This document shows positions 1 through 8,793 of a DNA stretch of 62,567 bases, piece by piece (position 1 is the first letter of the stretch; every line of letters begins with the position of its first letter). The notes beneath the pieces are model-generated. The model was not told the DNA's origin. It made no database searches and was given only the letters and a program-made list of their open reading frames with translations. The translations under genes were made by a program, and so were the position numbers. Origin of the DNA: DASUKM01 sp036278735 (lineage in GTDB: Bacteria; Acidobacteriota; Vicinamibacteria; Vicinamibacterales; 2-12-FULL-66-21); the NCBI GenBank assembly GCA_036278735.1, contig DASUKM010000004.1, positions 1 through 62,567 of the forward strand. Direction: 5' to 3'.

Positions 1-119
1 CGGCGGGTCTAAAGACCCGCCCTACATCCGCGGCGGGTCTAAAGACCCGCCCTACATCCCCGGCGGGTCTGAAGACCCGCCCTACATCCCCGGCGCGTCC
101 GGAGACCCGCCTACCGCAA
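1..119. repeat. Tandem 30-bp palindromic repeat, about four copies
   Basis: Three near-identical 30-bp units begin at 1, 31 and 61, and a degraded fourth begins at 91. Each holds the inverted repeat GGCGGGTCT/AGACCCGCC around a two-base centre, followed by a CCTACATCC linker. Copies are directly adjacent with no unique spacers, so this is not a CRISPR array. The same unit recurs at 40580-40669. The array abuts and slightly overlaps the 3' end of the M28 peptidase gene. It resembles REP-type intergenic repeats; a role as terminator or mRNA stabiliser is only inferred. Confidence 0.85.
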
Positions 120-1895
120 TCGCTGCTGCGCCGCCGCCACGCGCGCGTCGACCGCCGACGACGCGCCGCTGACGGCGAGATGACGCACGCTCTCGAGCGC
201 CTCGCGATACCACTTGCGCCACGCCGCCGCGACGGCGGCTTCCGTGGCCTGCGCCTTCGCGCGATCGTCCGCCATCGCGACCAGCAGCCGGCCCTGCCGC
301 GCCTCGAGCGCCAGGCGCGCATCCGCTGACGCCGCGATGAAGTCCGCCACCGCCAGCGCATCGTGCTCGTCCGCCGACGCCAGGAACCACGACGTCGTCG
401 CAACCGCCGTCCCGACGTTCACCATCTCGGGCACGCTCGTCTTGTCCGGACGATCCTGATTGGTGTGGTAGTAGCGATCGGTGAAGTGCCAGTTGAGCAG
501 CGCGGGAATGCCGGCGGCGCCGAACGCGGTGTGATCGCTCCCCCCTTCGTACGGATTCGTCCGCACCACCCACCCGGTGTCCTTCGCGCGCCGCAGGCAG
601 ATCGCCAGGTGCAGGTCGTTCAACAGACTGCCCTTCAGCGACTCCGCCGACACGCGGCTCGCGCCCCACGCGGTGTGCGGATCCGAGGGCCGCGGCCAGA
701 CGGCCGTGGGGTCCGGCTGCTTCTCGATCAGGAACGTCCCCCCGGTTTTCGACGTGTCCTCCCCCGTCATGTCGAGCGCCATCATGTACTGGGTCTCACG
801 CGCCTCGTCGGGATGCGCCTTCAGCCAGTGCTCCGAGCCGCGCACTTCGTCGGCCCACATGAACGTGAGCGTCCGACCCGGCGGCGGCAGCGCATGCGCC
901 GCAATCGCACGTTTCAGCGCGACCGCCAGCGCATACAACGTCCCGCACCCGCTCCCATCGTCGTTGGCGCCAGGCTCCTGCACGTGCGCCACCATGACGA
1001 TGCGCTCGGCGGGTCGCGAGGTGCCTGGAATCTCGGCGATGAGCGCTCGGCTGGGGCCGTCGTAGAAGTTTGACGCGATCGTCACGCGCAGCTTCACCGG
1101 CCCCTGCGTCAGGCGCGCCCGCATGCGCGCGGCGGCACGCCAGCTCGCCTTGAACCCGAACGCCCTTCGCGACGCGTCGTACGGGATGCTGCCCCATTGC
1201 AGGACGTCCTGCTGCGACGGCGAGGCGAACTGCGCGGGATTGTCGGGACGGATGTAGGGCGCGACGCTCGTCGAGATGACCCCCGCGGCGCCGCGCATGA
1301 CGACCGCCTGCTGCCAGAGACGCCCGATGGCGGCATTCCCGAGCACGATCGCCCCTTTGACGTCGAGCTTCGCGTAGTCCCCCGACGCCGAACCGCTCCC
1401 GGCGTCGACGAGCCTGGCGACGAGTCCGCCGGCAGGCGTCGAAAACGAGTTGATGCACAGCGACACGCGATCCTGCTCGCGCGACAACAGCACTTCCCCG
1501 TCGTCGGCAAACGCCACGGTGCCGGTTCGATAGTCCCAGCCGCGCGCACCAGCCGGGAACTCCTCCACTCTGACCGACGACTCGGACGCGGATGGGCGAT
1601 CGGCGAAACCTGCCGCCGCCAGCTTCGCGTGGATGTGATCGATGGACGCATCGAAGCCCGGATTGGCCGCGAGGCGCCAGTACTGGTCCATGAAGCGGAC
1701 GATCTCGAACGCGGCCTGGCCGTCGACGCGATGTTCGACGGCTCTGTAGGCGCGCTCGGCCGAGGGGGGCAGCGGGGCCGGCGGCGGCTGATAAAAGGCG
1801 GCGCCGGCCACGGCCGGCGCTGCCGGACGTTGGGCGCAGGCAGCCCCCAACACCATGGCGGCCGCGACCACGGTGAACGAGCGGCACGCGCGCAT
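111..1895 (-). CDS. M28 family metallopeptidase with PA domain, secreted or lipoprotein
   Basis: The 594-residue product starts at the ATG at 1895, which gives a clean signal peptide (MRACRSFTVVAAAMVLGAAC) with a lipobox-like cysteine; a longer frame to 1991 would bury it. A PA-type insertion lies near residues 180-260. The M28 zinc-binding pattern follows: a His in MVAHVQEPGANDDGSG with its Asp pair, the acidic motif WADEVRGSEHWL, an Asp in ALDMTGED, and a late His in GGSDHTAFG. It should be a zinc-dependent exopeptidase in the periplasm or outside the cell. The start overlaps the stop of the upstream gene by one base (TGATG), suggesting translational coupling. The exact substrate is unknown. 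Confidence 0.88.
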   Translation of the reverse strand: MRACRSFTVVAAAMVLGAACAQRPAAPAVAGAAFYQPPPAPLPPSAERAYRAVEHRVDGQAAFEIVRFMDQYWRLAANPGFDASIDHIHAKLAAAGFADRPSASESSVRVEEFPAGARGWDYRTGTVAFADDGEVLLSREQDRVSLCINSFSTPAGGLVARLVDAGSGSASGDYAKLDVKGAIVLGNAAIGRLWQQAVVMRGAAGVISTSVAPYIRPDNPAQFASPSQQDVLQWGSIPYDASRRAFGFKASWRAAARMRARLTQGPVKLRVTIASNFYDGPSRALIAEIPGTSRPAERIVMVAHVQEPGANDDGSGCGTLYALAVALKRAIAAHALPPPGRTLTFMWADEVRGSEHWLKAHPDEARETQYMMALDMTGEDTSKTGGTFLIEKQPDPTAVWPRPSDPHTAWGASRVSAESLKGSLLNDLHLAICLRRAKDTGWVVRTNPYEGGSDHTAFGAAGIPALLNWHFTDRYYHTNQDRPDKTSVPEMVNVGTAVATTSWFLASADEHDALAVADFIAASADARLALEARQGRLLVAMADDRAKAQATEAAVAAAWRKWYREALESVRHLAVSGASSAVDARVAAAQQRLR

Positions 1896-2221
1896 CAGTC
1901 GGCGGGCGCGACCGCAAGCGCGCTGAAATCCAGGAGCAGCTCGACCCCCGTGTCTTCCCGTTCCGACACGGGCGCCCGGCGCGCCGGACACTCGACGGGC
2001 GCCCCTGCGGTCCTCACCGGCTCGAAGTAGTGCCGGGAGATTTCGGGCGGCAGATACCCGACCTTCTCGCCATTGGCGTGCACGGCAACGGCCGCGCGGC
2101 TGAAGCGGTTGTCCGGTTCGACCACGAGCGTGGCCGTGAAACGCGACGGCAGCCGCTGGATACGCTCGATGTAGGCAAGACCGACCGCGACGGGAACGTG
2201 TGTGAGGGGCGCTTCGGGCAT
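1895..2221 (-). CDS. Small conserved hypothetical protein, HIRAN-like segment
   Basis: A 108-residue protein from the ATG at 2221. No confident family. The segment VAVHANGEKVGYLPPEISRHY, after an NRFSRAA turn, resembles the core of HIRAN-type domains, which bind DNA ends in some helicase-associated proteins; this is a pattern resemblance only. It has no signal peptide or membrane segment. It lies between dcd (13 bases upstream) and the M28 peptidase, with which it shares a TGATG junction, so the three are probably co-transcribed. Confidence 0.6.
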   Translation of the reverse strand: MPEAPLTHVPVAVGLAYIERIQRLPSRFTATLVVEPDNRFSRAAVAVHANGEKVGYLPPEISRHYFEPVRTAGAPVECPARRAPVSEREDTGVELLLDFSALAVAPAD

Positions 2222-2234
2222 CAACGGGTCCGCG

Positions 2235-2789
2235 TCAGATCTTCGGCAGCGTGACCTCGCGCTGCTTCAGGTACTTGCCCTGCTTGTCCCCGTACGACAC
2301 GGCGCACGGCTCGTCGCTCTGGAAGAACAGGACCTGCGCGATCCCCTCGTTGGCGTAGATCTTCGCCGGCAGCGGCGTGGTGTTGGAAATCTCGAGCGTC
2401 GCGGTCCCTTCCCATTCGGGCTCGAACGGCGTCACGTTCACGATGATCCCGCAGCGGGCGTAGGTCGACTTGCCCAGGCAGACGGTGAGGACGTCGCGCG
2501 GGATCCGGAAGTACTCGATCGTGCGGGCGAGCGCGAACGAGTTGGGGGGCACGATGCACGTCTCCGCCTCGATGTCGACGAACGACCGCGGGTCGAAGTT
2601 CTTGGGATCGATCAGCGTGTTGTTGATGTTCGTGAACACCTTGAACTCGTCCGCCACGCGGATGTCGTAGCCGTACGACGACAGCCCGTAGGAGACGACC
2701 CCCGTGCGCACCTGACGGTCTTCGAACGGCTCGATCATCTTGTGCTCGAGCGCCATCCGCTTGATCCAGGTATCCGGCTTGATCGACAT
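2235..2789 (-). CDS. dcd: dCTP deaminase
   Basis: The 184-residue product starts at the ATG at 2789 (MSIKPDTWIKRMALEHKMIE), the normal dCTP deaminase N terminus and length; the frame stays open upstream without family similarity. The trimeric dUTPase-like fold is recognised from the motifs LSSYGYDIRV, PNSFALARTIEYFRIPRD and GKSTYARCG and the catalytic-region glutamate in TLEISNTTPLPAKIY. It converts dCTP to dUTP for dTTP synthesis in the cytosol. It sits just downstream of ndk and a DUF2905 gene, so two nucleotide-pool enzymes share this cluster. Confidence 0.95.
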   Translation of the reverse strand: MSIKPDTWIKRMALEHKMIEPFEDRQVRTGVVSYGLSSYGYDIRVADEFKVFTNINNTLIDPKNFDPRSFVDIEAETCIVPPNSFALARTIEYFRIPRDVLTVCLGKSTYARCGIIVNVTPFEPEWEGTATLEISNTTPLPAKIYANEGIAQVLFFQSDEPCAVSYGDKQGKYLKQREVTLPKI

Positions 2790-2797
2790 ACGCCTCG

Positions 2798-2992
2798 CTA
2801 TCGACGCAGCAGCGCGACCAGCAGCGTCAACACCACGCTGACGACGATGCAGGTCACCAGCGGAAAATAGAACGTGGCGTGCCCGCGGCGGATCACGATG
2901 TCGCCGGGCAGCCGGCCAATCGGCACCCCGAGCATCAGCAGGGCGCCAATCCCCGCGACGATCAGCCCGCCGGCAAACAGGAGCCTGCCCAC
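2798..2992 (-). CDS. DUF2905 family small membrane protein
   Basis: A 64-residue protein beginning with GTG at 2992, two bases beyond the ndk stop. It matches the DUF2905 pattern: a first membrane helix (LLFAGGLIVAGIGALLMLG), the conserved signature GRLPGDIVIRRGHATFYFP, and a second helix (LVTCIVVSVVLTLLVALL). The function of the family is unknown. An in-frame extension upstream overlaps ndk and shows no family similarity, so the GTG start is preferred. It is likely translated with ndk and dcd. Confidence 0.85.
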   Translation of the reverse strand: MGRLLFAGGLIVAGIGALLMLGVPIGRLPGDIVIRRGHATFYFPLVTCIVVSVVLTLLVALLRR

Positions 2993-2994
2993 GG

Positions 2995-3411
2995 CTACCC
3001 GGCGAGCTCCGCCCCCGTGAAGAAATAGCCCAGCTCGTACGCCGCCGTCTCGGCGGCATCGGAACCGTGCGTCGCGTTGTGCTCGATGGACGCGCCGAAT
3101 TCCTTGCGCAGCGATCCGGCCTCGGCCTTGGACGGGTCCGTCGCCCCCATCAGCGTGCGCCACTTCCTGATCGCGTCGGGCCCTTCGAGCGCCATCACGA
3201 TCGCCGGTCCGGACGACATGAACGTGGTCAGGCTCGCGAAGAACGGCCGCTCGCGGTGCACCGCATAAAAGCCCTCGGCCTCCGGTTTCGTCAGGCGCAC
3301 GATCCGCATGGCACGAATCTGGAATCCCGCGTCCTCGATGCGCTGAATGATGCGGCCGGCATGATGCGCCGCGACGGCGTCCGGCTTGATGATGGCCAGG
3401 GTGCGTTCCAT
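2995..3411 (-). CDS. ndk: Nucleoside diphosphate kinase
   Basis: The 138-residue product from the ATG at 3411 begins MERTLAIIKPDAV and has the usual family length. The phosphorylated active-site histidine is in NATHGSDAAETAAYE near the C terminus, and the nucleotide-binding segment RPFFASLTTFMSSGP is present. It exchanges the gamma phosphate between ATP and other (d)NDPs. A TATAAT box ends ten bases before the start codon, so the transcript may be leaderless or nearly so. Confidence 0.97.
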   Translation of the reverse strand: MERTLAIIKPDAVAAHHAGRIIQRIEDAGFQIRAMRIVRLTKPEAEGFYAVHRERPFFASLTTFMSSGPAIVMALEGPDAIRKWRTLMGATDPSKAEAGSLRKEFGASIEHNATHGSDAAETAAYELGYFFTGAELAG

Positions 3412-3420
3412 ATCCGACGG

Positions 3421-3426
3421 ATTATA
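3421..3426 (-). promoter_or_regulatory. -10 box for ndk, possibly giving a leaderless mRNA
   Basis: The minus strand reads TATAAT and then nine bases before the ndk ATG. No convincing -35 is seen 16-18 bases upstream, where a purine-rich simple repeat lies. The same arrangement, with near-identical bases up to the ATG, occurs before pyrH. Confidence 0.5.
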
Positions 3427-3429
3427 TAT

Positions 3430-3492
3430 GAGGGTGGAGGACGGATGGCGGAGGACGGAGGGCGGAGGGCGGAGGACGGAGGACGGATTGGG
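3430..3492. repeat. Simple GGAGGACGGA-type repeat tract
   Basis: Purine-rich low-complexity tract made of variants of GGAGGACGGA and GGCGGAGGGC between ndk and the small acidic ORF. It lies just upstream of the ndk -10 box, so any -35 region would fall inside it. Confidence 0.7.
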
Positions 3493-3498
3493 GGCGAT

Positions 3499-3684
3499 AT
3501 GAAAGGCCAGCAGAAGGAAGAAGCGGATCAGCACGAAGGGGCCGTCGAGAGCGATCGGCCCGATCAAGTGCCTCAGCACGGCAACGCGAACGCGCCGGCG
3601 CTCAACGAGGAGGGGCTGCCGGCCGACGACGTGAAGATTGCCGAGGACGTGCTCGGCGCGAACCTCGACGAGACGCAGGGCTGA
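3499..3684 (+). CDS. Small acidic hypothetical protein
   Basis: A 61-residue hydrophilic protein (MKGQQKEEADQHEG...), rich in Asp, Glu and Gln. Its C-terminal half, ALNEEGLPADDVKIAEDVLG, looks constrained rather than random. It has no signal peptide or membrane segment and no recognised family. It is a lone plus-strand gene between divergent ndk and the convergent S9 peptidase gene, whose stop lies seven bases away. The function is unknown; that it is a true gene is inferred from composition and from a clean fit into the intergenic space. Confidence 0.5.
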   Translation: MKGQQKEEADQHEGAVESDRPDQVPQHGNANAPALNEEGLPADDVKIAEDVLGANLDETQG

Positions 3685-3690
3685 CGCCGG

Positions 3691-5742
3691 TCAGCGGGTG
3701 GCCGGCGCGGGAATCGCCTTCAAGTGCTTCTCGTACCAGGCCACGTAGCGCTGCAGCCGATCCACCTTATAGCTCGGCGTCGTCAGGCCGTGGAACTGGC
3801 CGGGATAGATGACCAGTTCCGTGTCGAGGCCCAGGCTCCGGAGCGCCTGGTACATCTGCTCGTTGCCGATGATCGGGACGTTGAAGTCCTTGTCGCCGTT
3901 CAGGTAGAGCGTCGGCGTCTTGATCCGGTCGGCGTGGAAGAACGGGTACGACAGCTTGATCCAGGTATCCGGCGACTTCCACGGCAGCCCGACCTCCGTC
4001 TCCCATTGAATGATGTATTCGTCCACGCCGTACATCGCGAGCTGGTTGGCGCTTCCCGCGCCGCACGTGGCCGCCTTGAAGCGCTGGTCGCTCGCGATGG
4101 TGTAGTCGGTCAGGATGCAGCCGTAGCTCCAGCCGCCGATGCCGAGCCGATCGGGATCTGCGACGCCGCTCTTGATCGCCTGGTCGACGGCGCCCAGCAG
4201 GTCGATGACTTCCTTGTGGCCCCAGTCGGCATAGATGGCCTTCTGGTAGGTGCTGCCCCGGCCGTTGCTGCCGCGGTAGTTGACGGCCAGCACCGCGTAG
4301 CCGTTGGCCGCGAACAGCTCACGCTCCAACGAGAATTCGTGGCCATCCTGTCCGCTCGGTCCTCCGTGGATGCGCAGCAGCAACGGAAGGCGGCCGGCCG
4401 GCGCGTCGGCCGGCTTCGTCAGCACGCCGTGGACCTGGGTGCCATCCGAACTCGTCGAGCTGAAGTCTTCGGTCGTTCCGAACTGCACGCCCGCCGTCCA
4501 CGCGTCGTTCCGGTGCGACAGCCGGCGCAGGGTGGGAGCGCCGGACGAGGCTTCGAGCGCGTACACTTCGCCAGGCTGGCCGTCGGTCGTCCACACCACG
4601 GCGAAGTTCCCGTCCTTGCCCTCCGACATCTGCGTGACCTGGCCCGGGCGGCCGGCCAGCTTCTCCACGGGGCCGCCCGCGGCGGGCACGCGGCCGACGT
4701 ACTGGTTGCGATCGTCGGTGACGACGAACGCCAGCGAAGAGCCATCGGCCGACCAGGTGACGTCTTCGATCGGGCGGTCGAGGGAGTCGGCGAGCGGGCG
4801 CGCCGGGCCTCCGGCGACCGGACTCACCATCAGGCGCGGCTGCTCGTACGCATACCACTTCATCTCCTCGCCGAGGAGATACGCGATCGACTTGCCGTCG
4901 GGGCTCCACGCCGGGCGCCCCTTCTCGGCGACAGGCGTCGACGTGAAGGCGTGCGGTTCGGCGCCGGCCTTCGCGTCGATGAGCCAGATGTCGTCGTTCG
5001 TGGTTCGGTCCGGATCGCCGGGCCCGCGGCTGCTGATGAACGCCAACTGCCGATCGTCGGGGGACCACGCCGGATCCGTCTCGTTGTAGGTGCCGGTGGT
5101 GAGCGGCTCCACCTTCTTCGACGCGACGTCGAACAGCGACAGGTGCGTCCGCTCGCCACGCAGGTAGCCCTGGACGTCCTCTTTCCAGTGGTAGCGGTTG
5201 ATCACGATGGGGGGCGCGGTCTTCTTCTTGTCCTTGTCCGAGTCCTTCTGCGCCTCTTCGGCCGCGGCTTCCGCCGGGTCCGGCACGTCCACGACGAGCG
5301 CGATGCGCTTCGAGTCGGGCGACCAGACGTAGTCGGAGATCCCCCCCTTCACGTCGGTGACCTTGATGGCCTCGCCGCCGAGGCGGTTCATGAGCCAGAG
5401 CTGCGCGTGCTTGGCGTCCTGCCGCGACGAGAGGAACGCGAGGTACTCGTTGTCGGGGCTCCAACGCGGCATCGACTCGCCGTCGGGCGACGAGGTCAAC
5501 TGGATCTCCTGCGATCCGTCCCAGCTCGCCATCCAGATGTCGGAGTTGTTCTTGTCGGTGTCCTTGATCGCGCGCGACACGACGAAGGCGACCCACTTGC
5601 CGTCCGGCGAGCGCTGCGGATCCCGGACCTCCCTGACGTTGTAGAGGTCGTCCGCGGTCGGTGCGCGTTTCTGCGCGAGCGCGATGCCGGGAAGAGCGAG
5701 AGTACACGCCAGAGCGCCGAGAACCAGCCTGTCGTATCGCAT
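3691..5742 (-). CDS. S9 family prolyl oligopeptidase-type peptidase, secreted
   Basis: A 683-residue protein with signal peptide MRYDRLVLGALACTLALPGIALA. Residues about 30-430 hold repeated PD40/WD40-like beta-propeller motifs (SPDGKWVAFV, SPDNEYLAFLSS, SPDSKRIALV, SPDGKSIAYL). The C-terminal alpha/beta-hydrolase domain carries the nucleophile in GGWSYGC, the aspartate in NGDKDFNVPI and the histidine in PGQFHGL. It should cleave short peptides or acylaminoacyl peptides in the periplasm. It begins seven bases after the korB stop on the same strand, though there is no functional link to the TCA genes. Confidence 0.92.
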   Translation of the reverse strand: MRYDRLVLGALACTLALPGIALAQKRAPTADDLYNVREVRDPQRSPDGKWVAFVVSRAIKDTDKNNSDIWMASWDGSQEIQLTSSPDGESMPRWSPDNEYLAFLSSRQDAKHAQLWLMNRLGGEAIKVTDVKGGISDYVWSPDSKRIALVVDVPDPAEAAAEEAQKDSDKDKKKTAPPIVINRYHWKEDVQGYLRGERTHLSLFDVASKKVEPLTTGTYNETDPAWSPDDRQLAFISSRGPGDPDRTTNDDIWLIDAKAGAEPHAFTSTPVAEKGRPAWSPDGKSIAYLLGEEMKWYAYEQPRLMVSPVAGGPARPLADSLDRPIEDVTWSADGSSLAFVVTDDRNQYVGRVPAAGGPVEKLAGRPGQVTQMSEGKDGNFAVVWTTDGQPGEVYALEASSGAPTLRRLSHRNDAWTAGVQFGTTEDFSSTSSDGTQVHGVLTKPADAPAGRLPLLLRIHGGPSGQDGHEFSLERELFAANGYAVLAVNYRGSNGRGSTYQKAIYADWGHKEVIDLLGAVDQAIKSGVADPDRLGIGGWSYGCILTDYTIASDQRFKAATCGAGSANQLAMYGVDEYIIQWETEVGLPWKSPDTWIKLSYPFFHADRIKTPTLYLNGDKDFNVPIIGNEQMYQALRSLGLDTELVIYPGQFHGLTTPSYKVDRLQRYVAWYEKHLKAIPAPATR

Positions 5743-5748
5743 GAGCGT

Positions 5749-6771
5749 CTACCTCAACGATTCCATCACTTCTTCGAGGACGTCCGGACCGGGACGGACC
5801 GCTTCGTCCGGCAGGAACGCCAGCGGCTCGTCGACGAGATTCAGGAGCGTGAGGAAGTCATCCTTGTCCGGTTCCAGGTACAACACGCCGGTCGCGAACT
5901 CGCCGCGCCGGGAGGTCTCGTGGATCAGCCGCATCGCCGCCAGACGGTCCGTCGGATCGTAGTTCTCGGCGACCTTGCGGAGGAACAGGTGCGACCCGTC
6001 GTGCAGCACGACCTCACGCGTGGTGCCGGGATCGTATTCGATCGAGATGTCTTCGAAGAACGGCACGAAGCTGACCTCGCCGAGCGCTTCGTCGTGCGCC
6101 TTCGCGTAGGCGTAGCTCTTGGTCGAGCCCTCGTGGTCGTTGAACGCGACGCACGGCGAGATGACGTCGATCATCGACGTGCCGCGGTGCGCCATGGCAG
6201 CCTTGAGGATCGTCAGGAGCTGCTTCTTGTCGCCCGAAAACGACCGCGCGACGAACGACGCGCCCAGCTCGATCGCGAGCGCGCAGGTATCGATCGGGAC
6301 GAGGTCGTTCACCACCCCGTTCTTCAGGGTCGAGCCGATGTCGGCCGTCGGCGAGAACTGCCCCTTGGTGAGGCCGTAGCAGCCGTTGTCTTCGATGATG
6401 TAGACGATCGGCACGTTGCGGCGCATCAGGTGCACGAACTGGCCGATCCCGATCGCGCCGGTGTCGCCATCGCCGCTGATCCCGATCGCCATCGCCTGTC
6501 GATTCGCGAGCAGCGCGCCCGTCCCGACCGACGGCATGCGGCCGTGCACGGCGTTGAAGCCGTGCGCCTGGCCCAGAAAGTACGTCGGGCTCTTGCTCGA
6601 GCAGCCGATCCCCGACAGCTTGATGACCTGGGTGGGGGTGACCCCCATCTCGTAGAACGCCTCGATGATGCGTTCGGAAATCGCGTTGTGGCCGCAGCCG
6701 GCGCAGAGCGTCGTCTTGCCTCCGCGGTACGGCTGCACGTCGAGGCCAATCCGGTTCGTCTTCTTGTCCAT
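5749..6771 (-). CDS. korB: 2-oxoacid:ferredoxin oxidoreductase beta subunit
   Basis: A 340-residue product from the ATG at 6771 (MDKKTNRIGLDVQPYRGG). It has the cluster-binding motif CAGCGHN, a further Cys in SGIGCSSKSPTYF, and the thiamine diphosphate motif GDGDTGAIGIGQF ending near ED-NGCYGLTKGQ. With KorA it oxidatively decarboxylates a 2-oxoacid, transferring electrons to ferredoxin; the reaction is reversible. Proximity to sucCD, sdh, mdh and icd makes 2-oxoglutarate the likely substrate, but pyruvate or another oxoacid cannot be excluded from sequence alone. Confidence 0.9.
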   Translation of the reverse strand: MDKKTNRIGLDVQPYRGGKTTLCAGCGHNAISERIIEAFYEMGVTPTQVIKLSGIGCSSKSPTYFLGQAHGFNAVHGRMPSVGTGALLANRQAMAIGISGDGDTGAIGIGQFVHLMRRNVPIVYIIEDNGCYGLTKGQFSPTADIGSTLKNGVVNDLVPIDTCALAIELGASFVARSFSGDKKQLLTILKAAMAHRGTSMIDVISPCVAFNDHEGSTKSYAYAKAHDEALGEVSFVPFFEDISIEYDPGTTREVVLHDGSHLFLRKVAENYDPTDRLAAMRLIHETSRRGEFATGVLYLEPDKDDFLTLLNLVDEPLAFLPDEAVRPGPDVLEEVMESLR

Positions 6772-6833
6772 GGTCGTACGTCTCCGCGCGCCCAACCCCG
6801 CTTTCGCTCTTCGAGCTCCGCCGGGGCAGGCGG

Positions 6834-8729
6834 CTATTCGCCGGCGGCGGCCGCGACGCTCGACACGGCGGGCGCCGGTTCACGGCGCTTCCGCCCCTCC
6901 TGCACGAGGATCTCGTCGGTCACCGAGCGCGCGTCGATCGGCAGGCCGTTGTAGTGCAGCACGCTGCGCAGGCGCGGGACGAGATCGGCCGGCAAATCCA
7001 GTTTCAGCAGCGCCCGCAGCTGCGCGTCGCGGTTCTGCTCCACGACGTACACCCGTTCGTGGCGGCGGACGAACTCCGCCACGGCGTCCGGGAAGGGATA
7101 CGCGCGCACCCGGAGGTACGCGGTCTCGAGGCCCGCGTCGCGCGCGAGCTGATCGCGGCTCTCGTGGATGGCCCAGTGGCTCGTGCCGTAGCCGATGATC
7201 CCGACCTGTGCCGCGGAGGCCGCCTCTTCGACGATGGGCTGCGGCACGTGCGCCTTGGCCGTCTCGAACTTGCGGGCCAGCCGATCGACGTTGCCCTGAT
7301 AGTCGTCCGGCCGCTCGCTGTACTGCCCTTTCGAGTTGTGGCCGGACCCGCGCGTGAAGTACGCCGGCAGGCCGTCGGTCGGCACCGTCCGGTACGGGAT
7401 GCCATCGCCGTCGACGTCCGCGTAGCGCCCCCACGCGTCGCCGAGCCGTTTCAGCATCGCCTCGTCCAGGCGCTTGCCGCGATCGAGCGGCTTCTCCGGG
7501 TACGCGAACGGCGCCGACATCCACGTGTTCATCGCCAGGTCGAGGTCGCTCATCACGAAGACGAGCGTCTGGAACCGCTCCGCCAGATCGAAGGCCTGCA
7601 TCGCCATCGTGTAGCACTCGTCGACCGAGGCGGGCAGCAGCAGCATCTGTTTCGTGTCGCCGTGCGACAGGAGCGCCGTCGTGAGGATGTCTCCCTGGGC
7701 CGTGCGCGTCGGCAGCCCGGTCGACGGCCCCACGCGCTGGATGTCGAACACGACGCCGGGCACCTCGGCGTAGTACGCGAGCCCCGCGAACTCGCTCATC
7801 AACGAGATGCCGGGCCCCGAGGTCGACGTCATCGCGCGGGCCCCCGCCCAGCCGGCCCCAATCACCATCCCGATCGCGGCAATCTCGTCTTCCGCCTGGA
7901 CGATCGCGTACGTCGCCTTGCCGGACGCCCTGTCGACGCGGTACTTCTTCATGTACCGGATCAGCGTCTCGGGGAGCGACGAGGACGGCGTGATCGGATA
8001 CCAGGCGACGACGGTGACCCCCGCCATCATGGTGCCGAGCGCGGCGGCCGCGTTGCCTTCGACGAGCAGCAGCCCCTCGGTGCCGTGCATGCGCTCGAGC
8101 ACGTACGGGTCCTGCTTGACGAGGTGCTCGCGGGCGTACGCCGAGCCGGCCTCGAGCGCCCCCATGTTCAGGTCGGCCGCCTTCACCTTGCGCCCGAACT
8201 GCTTGCGCAGCGCGCGCTCCATGTCCGCCAGATCGATCCCGAGCAGGTGCGCGAGCACGCCGTCGTAGATCATGTTCTTGACCAGGCGGCGCAGCTTGGC
8301 GTCGGTGCAGACGCCCGCGACGATCTTGTCGAACGGCACCGGGTAGAACACCAGATCGGTCCGCAGCGCGTTCAGCCGCAGCGGCTCGTCGTAGAGCACC
8401 GCGGCCCCCGGCGCGAGCGACAGGACGTCTTCGCGCGCCGTCTCCGGATTCATCGCGACCAGGAAGTCGACTTCCTTCTTGCGCGCGACGTAGCCGTCCT
8501 TGTTGGCCCGGATGGTGTACCAGGTCGGCAGCCCCGCGATGTTCGACGGAAACATGTTCTTGCCGGAGACGGGAATGCCCATCCGGAAGAGCGATCGGAG
8601 CAGCACCAGGTTCGCCGTCTGGCTGCCGGAGCCGTTGACGGTGGCGACCTGGATGGAGAAGTCGTTGACGATCCGCCGCGTTGCGCGCTGCGCCGCGGCG
8701 TCCTGGGCCGCGACGTCGCTGGAAGCCAT
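6834..8729 (-). CDS. korA: 2-oxoacid:ferredoxin oxidoreductase alpha subunit with fused gamma domain
   Basis: A 631-residue protein. Residues about 20-210 form the gamma domain (VATVNGSGSQTANLVLLRS), fused ahead of the alpha domain that begins near VEGNAAAALGTMMAGVTVV and contains TSGPGISLMSEFAG and the family C-terminal domain. The gamma-alpha fusion is the usual KorA architecture. It pairs with KorB, encoded 62 bases downstream on the same strand. The sucD gene ends 64 bases before it, so sucC-sucD-korA-korB may be one unit that takes 2-oxoglutarate to succinate via succinyl-CoA. Confidence 0.9.
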   Translation of the reverse strand: MASSDVAAQDAAAQRATRRIVNDFSIQVATVNGSGSQTANLVLLRSLFRMGIPVSGKNMFPSNIAGLPTWYTIRANKDGYVARKKEVDFLVAMNPETAREDVLSLAPGAAVLYDEPLRLNALRTDLVFYPVPFDKIVAGVCTDAKLRRLVKNMIYDGVLAHLLGIDLADMERALRKQFGRKVKAADLNMGALEAGSAYAREHLVKQDPYVLERMHGTEGLLLVEGNAAAALGTMMAGVTVVAWYPITPSSSLPETLIRYMKKYRVDRASGKATYAIVQAEDEIAAIGMVIGAGWAGARAMTSTSGPGISLMSEFAGLAYYAEVPGVVFDIQRVGPSTGLPTRTAQGDILTTALLSHGDTKQMLLLPASVDECYTMAMQAFDLAERFQTLVFVMSDLDLAMNTWMSAPFAYPEKPLDRGKRLDEAMLKRLGDAWGRYADVDGDGIPYRTVPTDGLPAYFTRGSGHNSKGQYSERPDDYQGNVDRLARKFETAKAHVPQPIVEEAASAAQVGIIGYGTSHWAIHESRDQLARDAGLETAYLRVRAYPFPDAVAEFVRRHERVYVVEQNRDAQLRALLKLDLPADLVPRLRSVLHYNGLPIDARSVTDEILVQEGRKRREPAPAVSSVAAAAGE

Positions 8730-8793
8730 AGTCCCTCGGGTCAGAGTGCTGGGTGGACGGCGAACGAGCCGCGTCTACCGGGCAGTATATCAG

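Noticed and set aside
3724..6954. Very long antisense ORF of 1076 codons on the plus strand
   Set aside because: It runs through three well-identified minus-strand genes; it is Arg-rich, has no domain and reflects high GC with few stop codons. Similar long antisense frames at 21468-24692, 40527-43943 and 47354-50227 were left out for the same reason.
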